A stretch of DNA of 64,000 bases from CAJXJP01 sp964022365 (lineage in GTDB: Bacteria; Patescibacteriota; Gracilibacteria; BD1-5; UBA6164). The translations under genes and the position numbers were made by a program. The stretch is taken from the NCBI GenBank assembly GCA_964022365.1, contig CAXHZN010000004.1:62001-126000 (forward strand). Direction: 5' to 3'. Position 1 is the first letter of the stretch; each line of letters opens with the position of its first letter. Under the pieces are notes generated by a model. The model saw only the letters and a list, made by a program, of their open reading frames with translations. It searched no databases and had not been told where the DNA came from. Of this stretch, positions 1-10,637 are shown one piece after another.

Positions 1-71
1 AATGATTTATTATTAAAACACTTGAATATTCGCAGTAGATTTTGCTACAATAATTCAAAATTTAATAAAAT

Positions 72-737
72 TTATTCTTCGATTATATATCAAATTCCTT
101 TTACCGTTTTGATGAAATCTTTTCCAAGTTTTTTACGAATGGAGTAAATGTGGGATTCTAGTGTCGTAGAATTAAATTCTAGATTTTCTTCTTGTTCTCA
201 CCAAACGTATTCCATGAGTTTTGCTTTATTTTGCGGATATCAGATATTTTTCATTAAAAATTCTATAATTAAATAGAGTTTATTCGAAAAAATAATTTCA
301 TTATTTTGATAATAAACTTTTTTCTTTGTAAAATTTATTTCAACATCTTTGTGTATTTTTTTTGTATCGATTTTAATTTCTCCACGTTTTAAAATACTTC
401 TCAAACGCATAACTAATTCTTCCACTTCAAAAGGTTTTGTGAGATAATCATCGACTCAGAGCTCAAACATTTCTATTTTATCAGCCAACATTCCATCTGA
501 AGTTAGAGCAATTGTTGGAATATTTATATTATGTTGTGAGAGTTTTTGTAATAATTCTTTTCCATTTAAAACTGGCATATTCACATCTAAAATCATTGCG
601 TCATATTTTGATGAGCAAATTTTATCAAAAGCAATTTGTCCATTTGCTGCAGATTCTGGCACAAATTGAAATTTTTTTAATAAAAATTCTAAATTTTCTC
701 TCAGTAATAAATTGTCTTCAACTATAAGAATTTTCAT
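72..737 (-). CDS. OmpR/PhoB-type response regulator
   Basis: This 221-residue protein is a two-component response regulator that receives a phosphate on its N-terminal domain and binds DNA through its C-terminal domain. The receiver domain shows the acidic pair E7/D8, the phospho-acceptor D51 in LDVNMP and the conserved lysine near 101 in LTKPF. The C-terminal half ends in a winged-helix pattern (HIYSIRKKLGKDFIKTVKGIGYII) typical of the OmpR family. Three in-frame TGA codons read as Gly, one of them in the conserved GVDDYL stretch. The start is the ATG at 737. No histidine kinase is visible; one could lie before position 1. It is divergent from the export operon across a tetranucleotide repeat, so it may control that operon (inference). 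Confidence 0.93.
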
Positions 738-790
738 ACGTAATTTTTATAAAATAATTTATTTTTCCTATTTAATAAATAATAAAAAAT

Positions 791-838
<48 letters not shown>

Positions 839-991
839 TGAATAAATTTTATGAAATATTTTAAAATCTAGTTGAAAAATATTTCACTAAAAATATTTAT
901 AAATTTCAAGTTGATTTCAATATTTTTGATATATTAATTGTGTGATTTGTATATTTTGTACAAATACTTTTATATTTTTATCATTATATCT

Positions 992-2884
992 ATGAAAAAT
1001 ATTTTCTCAATGTTGAGTTTTGAAAAACTCACTTGTGAACTCAAAAAAGTAATTTCTCGTTTCCCTGTAGCTTCAATTGCTGCTTTGATTGTGAGTATTA
1101 TATTTTTTAGTTTCCTTCATGGTAGCTTCTCTCAAATAACAGAAGAAAACATGGTTCGTGGTATTTTTAGTGCGGTAACTTTATTTTTCTTTTCGATTTG
1201 ATTTACTCTGTATTGAGAGTCAATTCAAGCTTCAAAAACAAAATGTCTTGCCTTACAAATTTGAGCACTTATTTATTCGAGTTTATATTTTGTATTTTTT
1301 CAACAAACTTGAATAAATGATATTGAAGAAATTGTCTTTTTCTTTTTATCTCTCACGGGAATAATTTGAATGTTATATTTCGCTCCATATATTAAAAATA
1401 TTTTGCAATCAAACGGAAAACAATCTGTGTATTATACATATTTTTATAGTTTGAGTGTTGTATTTTTACTCAGTTTTATATTTGGTGGAATTTTGATGAT
1501 TTTATGATTTATCGGAATAACTGCTGTACATACACTGTTTGAATTAAATGGATATTTTAATAGTGAAATTTATGGAGATTGGGCAATTGTAGCTGGAAGT
1601 ATCATTACTCCTATTTTTGCTATGAGTCTGATTCCAACGAAAAAAGATTTTACCAATAATTATTTTAATGAAAATGCGTTTTTCTCATTTTTAGTAAAAT
1701 ATATTGCTATTCCATTTATATATATTTATTTCATTATTTTATACGCATATTCAGCAAAAGTTCTTTCTAATTTTGGTGATTGGCCAAAAGGTGAAGTCAG
1801 CTGGATGGTTATTGCTTTTTCAATTTTTGGGTATATAACGTATGTTTTTTCATATATTTTTGAAGAAAAAAATAAATATATTTCTGTTTTTAGAAAATAT
1901 TTTCCATACGTAGTTATTCCTCAAATATTTATGCTATTTTATGCAATCTACTTAAGAATTTCTCAATATGATCTAACTATAAATAGATATTTTGTAGTGA
2001 TATTTGGTTTATGGTTATTAGGTATTTCTGTATATTATGCAATAAGTAAAAAGAAATATTTAGCTCATTTATTTACGAGTTTAACACTATTAACTATTGT
2101 AGTTTCTATTTGACCTTGGGGTGTTTATTCACTACCAGAATCAAGACAGTACGATAGATTAGTACAAAATTTACAACTAGCAAATATTTTACAAGAAAAT
2201 GGTGAAATAATTCCTCTGCAAAATAAAAACGAAATCTCTCAGGAACTTTCAAAAAATATTTATAGTGGAATTGATTATTTATGTGATTTTGATAATTGTG
2301 AAAAAATAAAAGAATTATTTCCAAAAATTTATCAAAAAACTCTCGATGAACATAAAAAACAACAAGAACAAAATAAAAAAAATAATCCTGATTATAAATA
2401 TAACAATCCGTATCCAAGTTCTTGGAATATTGTAAATGATATTACTCAAGAAATAAAAGTTGAAAGATATTATTCACAAAGAAATTTTGAATCACAATCA
2501 ACATTTTATGTACGTACAAATGATACTATTTTCCCTTTAGATACAACATGAGTTCAAACAGTTTACGAAATTAACTCATATAATTCTCAAAATCAACAAA
2601 CAACTACAAATTTTCAAAGAGAAACTGGTATGATGGAAATTTCAAATAATGATTCTGTTATTACACGTATTGATTATTCACAAATCAAAGAAAATATTCT
2701 CAAAAAAATATTAGAAAAACAAACTGAAGAATTAAATATTTGAGATTTAGAGTTCGAAATTTCAAATGATTATGGAGATTTTATTCTCATAATAACTTCT
2801 ATGACTATAGAAAATCCAAATATTGAAATACAAAATAATAGCGTTGAAAGATTTAGTTTCGATGGATATTTACTCAAAAAATAA
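992..2884 (+). CDS. DUF4153-like polytopic membrane protein
   Basis: The 630-residue product has about ten to twelve hydrophobic segments in its first 370 residues, then a roughly 250-residue hydrophilic, Asn/Gln-rich tail that is probably extracytoplasmic. The segment around residues 240-275 (LYAYSAKVL.., then WPKGEVSWMV) resembles the conserved core of the DUF4153 family, whose function is unknown. I chose the ATG at 992; an in-frame TTG at 938 would add 18 hydrophobic residues. Several TGA codons read as Gly. It heads a tightly spaced operon with the HlyD-like adaptor (21 bases later), ATPase and permease, so a role with that export complex is plausible but unproven. Confidence 0.75.
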
Positions 2885-2905
2885 TTTTAATTTATTAGTT
2901 ATTAC

Positions 2906-5050
2906 ATGAAAAAAAGAAATAAAATAATACTCACAATAATTATTTTTGTGGGTATTTCATATTTTGCTTATGCAAAATTTTTCTCAAATTCTTGAGAAGA
3001 AAATCAAAATTTTACACTTGAGCCAACGATTATTACCGTTGAGGAAAAAGATTTTAATTCTGGGATCCAAATCACCGGAAAAACAAAAATCAAAAATGAA
3101 CAAAGTATCAAATTTAATAAAACAGGAAGAGTCGAAGAAGTACTCTTTAGTGCTGGTGAAAGTGTTCTAAAATGACAAACAATTGCTAAAATTGATGATT
3201 CAAAAGCAAGAAGTGAAATACAAAAGGCAGCTTTGAATTTAGAAAATGCTCAATTAAAGCTCACTCAATACGAAGAAAATTTAGAAAATATTTCTCTCAA
3301 AAGAATACATCTAGATATTCAATCTCTTGAATCACAAATAAAGCAAACCAAAACTCAACTCGATTATCAACAAAAAAATAAACAAGAAGAAATTCAACAA
3401 AAATATTTATCACTTGTAGAGCTAAAAAATAATTATAAAATTTTAGAAAAAGAAGTGAAAAAAAATATTTCATCATATAATCTCACTGATGAACAAAAAC
3501 AAAATATTATTGCTTCAAAACGTTTAGAAATAAAATCATTAGAAGAAAAATATAAAAAACTTGATGAAAATTTTGATGAACAATTACAAAAAAATATAAA
3601 TATATATATTTCTCAACTTGAAAATAGTTATTATTTATTAGAGTCAGATAATATTAATATTGATAATACTTTAACCCAAGTAAATAAAATATATTGATTT
3701 GAAGATGAAGATAAAATGGATAATTATGAACTATTTTCAGCAAAAGATACCAGTTATAAAAATGATGCTATAAGTTATGTTTACGAAGTAAAAGAATCAT
3801 TTAAACAATATAAAAAATCTTTTAATTCTATTGAAAATACAAGTGATGCAAAAAATATTATTGCCACACTTGAAATCAATAGAAAGCTGCAAACCCAATT
3901 AGCACAACTATGAAATACTCTCGCTTCAGCATTTGAAAATAGTATAGAAAGTATAGATTTTAGTTCTGGAGAAATCTCATCATATGCTTCGACATATTTA
4001 TGAGTTCACTCAAGTGCGACGAGTAAATTTTCATCTTTAAAAAATACCATTGATGAATTGAAAACAGCCGATAGCGTAGAAAAGATCACACAAGATTTAG
4101 AAAATGAAAAACAATCATTACAAAACTCAATTGCTCAAAGCAAAATAGATATCCAACAGGTAAACGATAATCAAGATTTTTTAACTCAAACAGCTCAGTA
4201 TAATATTGAAAATGAAAATATTAGACTCAAAAAAGCAAAAAGTGAAATAGTGCAACAAGAGTTAGCATTCGAAGAATTTTCTAAAAATCAAGACGAAAAA
4301 ATTGCTCAAGATACTATTTGATTTCAAAGACTACAAATACAATACGATGAAAAATTAAAAGAAAAAAATGAACTCTTGGAAAAACAAAAAAACCAAGAAT
4401 ATTTATTTTTAGTCAATGATGTAAAACAAGCAAAAGTAGAACTAGAAGATAGTTATAACGCGCTTGAAGATTATTATTTACAAGCTCCATTTGATGGAAT
4501 AATTACAAAAAATGATATAAAACCTGGTGATAGACTCACACCGGATTCACAAAATAGTATTTCTATTGTTGATCCAAATACGATTGAAATAAATACCCAA
4601 GTTTCTCAAAGTGATATTGTAAAAATTTCTATTTGAGATTCAGCTAAAATAGTTTTAGATGCGTATGAAGAAAAAACATTTTCTGGATCAATTACAGAAA
4701 TTGAAACGACACCTACAGACAATAATGGTATTTCAAAATTTAACACAAAAATTTCTTTGAACAATCCTGAAAATTTAAAATTATTTTCTGGTATGCAAGC
4801 AAATATAACTGTTGAATTAGAAAAAATTCCAAAAGGTGTTGTGGTTCCATTTATTTCTGTAAATACTGATTTAGACGGAAAAAAATATGTAAATAAAATT
4901 TGAGAAAATGGAGAAAAATCAAAAGTTTTTATAGAGGTTTGATATACAGACGGAGAATACTATCAAGTTTTAGAATGACTCAATAGTTGAGACCAAATAG
5001 AGCAAATGGATTTAGATATGAGTCAATTTAGTAATAATTATGATTTTTAA
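2906..5050 (+). CDS. HlyD/MacA-like periplasmic adaptor with very long coiled coil
   Basis: This 714-residue protein looks like the adaptor (membrane-fusion) subunit of a MacAB-type exporter. It has an N-terminal membrane anchor (residues about 6-24), a first biotinyl-lipoyl half-motif around 65-100 (GRVEEVLFSAGESVLKGQTI), then roughly 400 residues of Glu/Lys/Gln-rich coiled coil. The second lipoyl half follows near 520 (APFDGIITKNDIKPGD), then a beta-barrel-like C-terminus with VVPFISV. Family members are usually 350-450 residues; the excess is all in the helical hairpin. It is followed after 2 bases by the ATPase, and many Gly codons are TGA. Because the organism is expected to lack an outer membrane, a hairpin this long raises the question of what it reaches. 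Confidence 0.88.
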
Positions 5051-5052
5051 AA

Positions 5053-5718
5053 ATGATTGAATTAAAAAATATTAAAAAATCTTATTATATCGCTTCGCAA
5101 GAATATTGTGTTTTAAATAATATAAATTTAAATATTTCTCAGTGAGAATATGTTTCTATTATGTGACCATCTGGGTCTTGAAAATCAACTTTGATGAATA
5201 TTATTTGATTACTTGATAGTGCAGATACTTGAGAATATATTTTAGAAAATTTACGTTTAGACGACAAAAAAGAATCTATTCGTGGTGAAATTCGTAGAGA
5301 AAAAATATGATTTATTTTTCAAAATTATTCATTAATTCCTAGAATGAATGTTTTAGAACAAGTAAAACTCCCTCTGATTTACCAATGAATTTCAAATAAA
5401 ATAGCAACTCAAAGAGCAAATCAAGCACTCAAACAAGTCTGACTTGATGGAAAACAACAAAATATGCCAAATGAAATTTCTGGATGACAAAAACAAAGAG
5501 TAGCTATTGCTCGCGCTTTAGTTATTTCTCCAAAAATAATGCTCGCAGATGAACCGACCGGAGCGCTCGATACAAAAACTTCTGACGAAATAATGGATTT
5601 ATTTGAACAACTCAATAAAGATGGAAAAACTATTATCATAGTAACCCATGAAAACGAAATAGCCCAAAGAACAAAAAGAACTATCACTGTTCGTGATGGA
5701 AATATAATTAACGCATAA
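5053..5718 (+). CDS. MacB/LolD-type ABC transporter ATPase
   Basis: The 221-residue ATP-binding subunit of an ABC exporter shows Walker A GPSGSGKST at 38-46, the Q-loop glutamine near 90, the signature ISGGQKQR near 142-149, Walker B IMLADEPTGALD from 162, and the H-loop VTHE near 202. In Walker A two of three glycines are TGA, and one glycine of the signature is TGA; 9 of 16 glycines in the protein are TGA. This is the clearest demonstration of code 25 in the window. It begins 2 bases after the adaptor gene and is followed 3 bases later by the permease, so the three form one operon and probably one complex. Confidence 0.96.
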
Positions 5719-5721
5719 AAA

Positions 5722-6909
5722 ATGAATATATTTTTATTTATTAAACAAGCATTTTGATCAATAATTGCCAATAAACTGCGTTCATTTTTATCAACATTAT
5801 GAATTATTATTGGGATTTCTTCATTTGTAATAATGTTATCTCTGTGAGAATGAGCCAAACAATCAATACTAAAAGATTTTTCTAGTGATGCCAAAGTTAT
5901 AACACTTATGAAATCATTTGATGAAAATTGATCAAATAATCAAGATTTAATTACACAAAAAAATATAAATAATTTAGAAGATTTTTCTAAAAATATAAAA
6001 AATATTTATATAAATTATAATTCATTTAACTGAGAAACAATTTATAAAGATAAAAATTTATATGGTGAAATAAAGTGAATTTCAAAAAATTATTTTCAAA
6101 ATAAAGAAATACCACTTTTATACTGACAATATTTTGATGAAAAAAATTATTTAGAAAATGAAAAAAGAATTATTTTATGAAATAAACTTGTCTGAGAAAA
6201 TTTCTCTGAAGAAAATCCAGTTGGGAAAAAAATCAGTGTTTGATGAGAAACATTTATTATTAGTGGAATATTAGAAGAAAAAAATTGGAACTTCGATTAC
6301 AATATGTTTATTCCCCTTCCAACTTTGCAAAAAATACTCTCAATAGACAAAATTCAAAATGTAGAAATAGATGTAGATGAAGAAGAAAATATAGAATCAG
6401 TAAAACAAATAGTAGAAATATATTTCACTAAATTAGCTGGAAAAACTAATTTTTCAGAAACATGATTGCAAACCAGAACCAACAAAGAACAAACAGAAAT
6501 GATGCAATGATTCATAACTAAATTTACTCTATTACTCGGATGAATCTGAGCAATAGCACTGATAGTATGATGAATTTGAATCATGAATATTATGCTTGTT
6601 TCGGTTACAGAAAGAACCAGAGAAATATGAATTAGAAAAGCAATTTGAGCTACAAATTTTAATATTTTATTACAATTTTTAATCGAATCTGTTATTCTCA
6701 CACTTATCTGATCAGCTATTGCACTTTTATTTTCCATGTGAGTGGTAAAAATAATAGATCATTTTATTCCTGATTTTAGTCCTGTAATAAATATGAATGT
6801 ATTAATAATAGCCACAAGTGTCTCGATAATTATGTGAATTTTATCTGGTTTAATCCCTGCTTACAAAGCAGCGAAACTCAAACCAATTGATGCTCTGCAT
6901 TATGAATAA
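5722..6909 (+). CDS. MacB/FtsX-family ABC transporter permease
   Basis: The 395-residue protein has the standard MacB layout: one N-terminal transmembrane helix (about 17-42), a large extracytoplasmic MacB_PCD-type domain, then three C-terminal helices forming the FtsX domain. The signature MNIMLVSVTERTREIGIRKAIGA precedes the third helix, and the protein ends with IPAYKAAKLKPIDALHYE, characteristic of the family. It completes the DUF4153-adaptor-ATPase-permease operon and is followed by an intrinsic terminator. TGA is the main Gly codon. Substrate cannot be inferred; MacB-type systems export peptides, lipoproteins or toxins. Confidence 0.95.
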
Positions 6910-6910
6910 A

Positions 6911-6940
6911 AAAAAGAACTTTTTTAAAAGTTCTTTTTTT
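6911..6940. terminator. Intrinsic terminator after the MacAB-like operon
   Basis: A symmetrical hairpin (AAAAGAACTTTT / AAAAGTTCTTTT) is followed by a T run. It lies between convergent genes and can serve the + operon; the minus-strand pilin gene ends at its edge. A near-identical hairpin occurs at 9680-9709. Confidence 0.8.
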
Positions 6941-8157
6941 TATCTTAAATAAAATTCAAAATCACAAAATCAATATCCTCTCCGACATAGTTCTTGTCTA
7001 GTTTCAATTACATAATATGGTACTATAGATGTATCTCACATATTATTTATTGCAATATTAAATCTATCTAATGAGTCAAAGTTATCATTTCAATTATGAT
7101 TATCACATCATTGGGTTCTAGAAGTATGTCATAATGCTCATTGACAATCAAGAGTATCATAATCCCAAATACCATTATTATTTTCAATAATTGGGTCTGA
7201 TGAATAAATTTGAGATTTCAACATAACATCTTGAGTTTTAAGAGTTTTAGATACAAATTCAGGATTTATAGAAGATATAGTATTAGCTTGATTTAAGTGT
7301 ATTAAATCTGCATGTGTATTCTCTACCATAAAATCTTTATTAAGATTATCATATGAATTTCACAAATTATAAGCCACTCTTGTCCAACCTCCTGAGTCTG
7401 TAGTCATATCACAATATACTTCTAATTCTTCTGAGTATATTCCTGTAGGATTTATTGTATAATTTCAATCTCAATGAGATAATCCATGCTGTAAAATACT
7501 GTTACAACTTTCATAAATACTTGTTCTGAAACTGAGTTGAGATTTTATAAAATTCATATCTCAAGTATTTATTTCTTTATCGATTATTACAGAATAATTT
7601 TGAGTATTATTTTCGATGTCGATTTGTGTTAAACTTCCACTTTGAATAACAATTTCATTTGTGGTTTCGTTTAATAAAATTCATAGAGAATCTCCTGAAG
7701 ATTTTATATATTTATCAGAATTATCTGCAAAAGTTTTCGTTGTAGAAATATTTGTAATATTTTCATTATTTTCCAAAAATCAGATTATTTGAAATTTATT
7801 TTTAGCAGTATTAACCGCATATCAATATGGTTTTTTTGTAACTGGATCCAATCCTCAGTCAAAAATATTTAAGTCTTTTTTTAAAATATCTTGTGATAAT
7901 TCTCATTGATATTGAAAAATTGTTCCACTTGATGAAATATCAACTTTTTTATCTGGAAGTGGAAAATTTACATTTTTTGTTCTTGTTATTTCAAATGATT
8001 TTGAAATATTTTTTAAATCTGCCAATCTAACAGAATCCCTACTCGAGCTTGTATATCCTTGAAACGAGATAAATGCAACTGTTGCTAAAACAGCTAAAAT
8101 CGTAATCACTACGATGAGTTCTACGAGTGTAAATGCTTTGTGTAAATTATTTTTCAT
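6940..8157 (-). CDS. Pilin-like protein with fibrinogen-like (GGGWT-type) domain, copy 1
   Basis: The 405-residue protein starts with a type IV pilin/pseudopilin signature, KAFTLVELIVVITILAVLATVAFISF, which would be cleaved before Phe by a prepilin peptidase (Ala replaces the usual Gly before the cut). After a roughly 130-residue head region it carries a fibrinogen-like C-terminus with the NPTG..VYCDMTTDSGGWTRV motif (near residues 250-275). Such YCD..GGGWT domains occur on bacterial surface proteins thought to bind ligands. The first 199 codons are identical to those of the neighbouring copy; the C-terminal halves differ. TGA codons supply many glycines. The likely role is a surface fibre subunit or adhesin. 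Confidence 0.85.
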
Positions 8158-8260
8158 GTTTTGTATTCAATATAAAAATATATTTATTTTATCATATCAA
8201 TTTTTAGAAATTAATAAAATATTTAATCTAGACATTTAAAAATAATGCAGAATAATATTT
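7559..8260. repeat. Direct repeat, copy 1 (5' half of pilin gene plus upstream region)
   Basis: This segment matches 8973-9673 at an offset of 1414 bases. The 599 coding bases are identical by eye; about four differences appear in the roughly 100 bases upstream of the start codon. The match ends abruptly inside the gene at 7559. Confidence 0.95.
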
Positions 8261-8276
8261 TTAATTTCTTATAAGC

Positions 8277-8307
8277 AAAAAGAAGCTAGTAAACTAGCTT
8301 CTTTTTT
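8277..8307 (-). terminator. Intrinsic terminator after pilin copy 2
   Basis: A hairpin AGAAGCTAGT / ACTAGCTTCT flanked by A and T runs overlaps the stop codon of the copy 2 gene and lies upstream of copy 1. The two pilin genes therefore probably have separate transcripts. Confidence 0.75.
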
Positions 8308-9571
8308 ATCTTACCCAAAATGTACCATTTCTATGATGCGATCATTCACTTGTTGTGTCTGTTCACCATCTGTTAGCACAACTTGCGACTCTTCAAAATC
8401 ATGTTTGACATAATCATTCATATTTCCATAAAGTATAACAAGGTGATCAACCAGAAAATGGAGATACTCATACTGTACATCAAGTAGTATATGAAATAGT
8501 TCTGTTTATATAATTCAATGTATATGAGTTCTTCATTGATTCTTGAGTTGGATTACCATTTATAATAACTCTATTTTCATATTCTCAAGAAAATCCATTA
8601 TTCCATTGGTGGAAGTATTGTTCATCAAATGAATCAAATAAAAACCTTGTTTCATAGGTATTTCAAGTTATTTTTCATATTTGAACTATATCTTGTGTAG
8701 ATAACCTTGCTTTCGTATTTTGATTTGGAGAAGAGAGTATTCCATCAGATTCTGATAATAGATTTACTTGCCCTGCAATTCATCTTGCAGCGAGAGTCCA
8801 ACCACCTCAATGAGTTTTCATATCACAATATACTTCAAACTCGTCTCAATCAATTCATGTTGGATTTATTGTATAAACTCAATCTCAATTAGAATTTCCA
8901 TTTAATAAAATAGAATAACAACTTCATTGTTGATTCATTCTATATCATAAAAGTGATTTTATTTCATCTGAATCTCAAGTATTTATTTCTTTATCGATTA
9001 TTACAGAATAATTTTGAGTATTATTTTCGATGTCGATTTGTGTTAAACTTCCACTTTGAATAACAATTTCATTTGTGGTTTCGTTTAATAAAATTCATAG
9101 AGAATCTCCTGAAGATTTTATATATTTATCAGAATTATCTGCAAAAGTTTTCGTTGTAGAAATATTTGTAATATTTTCATTATTTTCCAAAAATCAGATT
9201 ATTTGAAATTTATTTTTAGCAGTATTAACCGCATATCAATATGGTTTTTTTGTAACTGGATCCAATCCTCAGTCAAAAATATTTAAGTCTTTTTTTAAAA
9301 TATCTTGTGATAATTCTCATTGATATTGAAAAATTGTTCCACTTGATGAAATATCAACTTTTTTATCTGGAAGTGGAAAATTTACATTTTTTGTTCTTGT
9401 TATTTCAAATGATTTTGAAATATTTTTTAAATCTGCCAATCTAACAGAATCCCTACTCGAGCTTGTATATCCTTGAAACGAGATAAATGCAACTGTTGCT
9501 AAAACAGCTAAAATCGTAATCACTACGATGAGTTCTACGAGTGTAAATGCTTTGTGTAAATTATTTTTCAT
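8306..9571 (-). CDS. Pilin-like protein with fibrinogen-like (GGGWT) domain, copy 2
   Basis: The 421-residue protein has the same pilin N-terminus as its downstream neighbour (identical through residue about 199), then a different C-terminal domain. That domain contains NPTGIDGDEFEVYCDM and GGGWTLAARG (near residues 245-275), the canonical fibrinogen-like YCD..GGGWT motif, and continues to a C-terminus with several cysteines (GCTV, SPCYTL, GLCQTG, SCANRW). TGA encodes the glycines in GGGWT. The gene has its own upstream region, which is also part of the duplication. It is probably a surface-exposed pseudopilin-anchored lectin or adhesin; the ligand is unknown. Confidence 0.85.
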
Positions 9572-9673
9572 GTTTTGTGTTCAATATAAAAATATATTTA
9601 TTTTATCATATCAATTTTTAGAAATTATAAAAATATTTAATCTAGACATTTAAGAATAATGCAGAATAATATT
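8973..9673. repeat. Direct repeat, copy 2 (5' half of pilin gene plus upstream region)
   Basis: Partner of the segment at 7559-8260. Perfect identity in the coding half and near identity upstream show a recent duplication or ongoing gene conversion, while the 3' halves of the two genes have little identity. Confidence 0.95.
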
Positions 9674-9679
9674 TAATAA

Positions 9680-9709
9680 AAAAAGAACTTTTTTAAAAGT
9701 TCTTTTTTT
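9680..9709 (-). terminator. Intrinsic terminator after the SSB-like gene
   Basis: The hairpin AAAAGAACTTTT / AAAAGTTCTTTT with flanking A/T runs sits just past the stop codon of the minus-strand SSB-like gene. Its sequence is almost identical to the terminator at 6911-6940. Confidence 0.8.
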
Positions 9710-9710
9710 A

Positions 9711-10016
9711 TTAAAATGGAATATCTTCAACTGAAATATCGCCAGCTTGATCATTTTTTGCATTATAATTATTTTGTGCAGGAGCAGAGTTTCCACCTGA
9801 ATTATTACTATTTTCAGGATTCCATTCATTAAGTGTAAAATAATGAGTATCTCCATATTGTCCTGGTTCTTTTCTTTTACTCATTGTTACGTTTACGTAT
9901 CCTTTTTCATTTGCGTATTGTTGTAATTTTTCAATATTAAAACTCATATTAAAAAATTCTCCAAATTGACCACTTACAGCTTTACAGCTCGTACCATCAA
10001 TATATGTTTTAGCCAT
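9711..10016 (-). CDS. Small SSB-like protein with acidic C-terminal tip
   Basis: The 101-residue protein has a short N-terminal domain of alternating strands (AKTYIDGTSCKAV, FFNMSFNI, GYVNVTMSKRK, HYFTLNEW), compatible with an OB fold. A Gly/Asn/Ala-rich linker and the tip DISVEDIPF follow. That tip closely matches the DDDIPF end through which bacterial SSB proteins recruit repair enzymes, so single-stranded DNA binding is likely. The protein is shorter than the usual 150-180 residues. I start at the ATG at 10016 because the 32 residues before it are Lys/Asn-rich and unlike the family. Unlike most genes here it uses GGN rather than TGA for glycine, as expected if highly expressed. Confidence 0.6.
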   Translation of the reverse strand: MAKTYIDGTSCKAVSGQFGEFFNMSFNIEKLQQYANEKGYVNVTMSKRKEPGQYGDTHYFTLNEWNPENSNNSGGNSAPAQNNYNAKNDQAGDISVEDIPF

Positions 10017-10190
10017 ACTTTTTTTATTATTAGTAAAATCTATATTTAGGTATTTTATTATAAATTTTATATTTCTCAAATGATAATTTTTTTTTATGTT
10101 AAAAAATAACAAAAACTCTTTACATGTAGAAAAAATCTATATATTTAGAATTACTTTTTTATAAATAAATAAAACTGGAGACAAAAGTTC

Positions 10191-10568
10191 GTGTTAAATG
10201 AACAACAGTTTTTGCGTTTATTTCCAAATTTATATTCTTTAGGAATAAAAAATTTATGTGAAATAAAACAAAAACTTATATTCAATGGAAAAATAAATTC
10301 TACTCAAGATGAAAAATGGAAAGTAATCGGATATGCGTGCTCTAATCCTCTATTACAACTCAAACTTACAATCACAAATCGCACAGATATACACAAAATC
10401 TATTACTCGGAAGAAATTATCGAATTCCAAGCTCAAAAGGTTCCAAAAATTTCTGCTGTTTCTGGTGGTTTGTTTACTCGTTTTTCTCTCAGTATATCTG
10501 GTTTAGAGCAAATTGTTTTTCATCAAGAAGAACAAAAAATTGTTCCATTGATTCAAATCGCTTCGTAA
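10191..10568 (+). CDS. Hypothetical protein, 125 aa
   Basis: I do not recognise this protein. It has no signal peptide or membrane segment and looks like a small mixed alpha/beta domain: a helical start (NEQQFLRLFPNLYSLGIKNLCEIKQKL), then several amphipathic strands. The start is a GTG at 10191 preceded by GGAG about ten bases upstream, one of the few Shine-Dalgarno-like sites in the window. The stop codon lies inside a terminator hairpin, so the gene is a single transcription unit. Confidence 0.7.
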   Translation: MLNEQQFLRLFPNLYSLGIKNLCEIKQKLIFNGKINSTQDEKWKVIGYACSNPLLQLKLTITNRTDIHKIYYSEEIIEFQAQKVPKISAVSGGLFTRFSLSISGLEQIVFHQEEQKIVPLIQIAS

Positions 10569-10584
10569 GAAGCGATTTTCTTTT
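10556..10584 (+). terminator. Intrinsic terminator overlapping a stop codon
   Basis: The hairpin AATCGCTTC / GAAGCGATT followed by a T-rich stretch includes the last codons and the TAA of the preceding gene. Confidence 0.75.
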
Positions 10585-10637
10585 GAAGAAAATTTATTTC
10601 TGTTTATAATTCCTCAAAATAATTCAAAAAAATATAT

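Noticed and set aside
938..991. TTG start giving an 18-residue longer DUF4153 protein
   Set aside because: The ATG at 992 gives a normal membrane-protein start, and the extension is only a hydrophobic AT-rich translation.
992..6909. Many apparently interrupted frames, as if these were pseudogenes
   Set aside because: All interruptions are TGA at glycine positions of otherwise intact families. Reading TGA as Gly restores full-length proteins that end in TAA.
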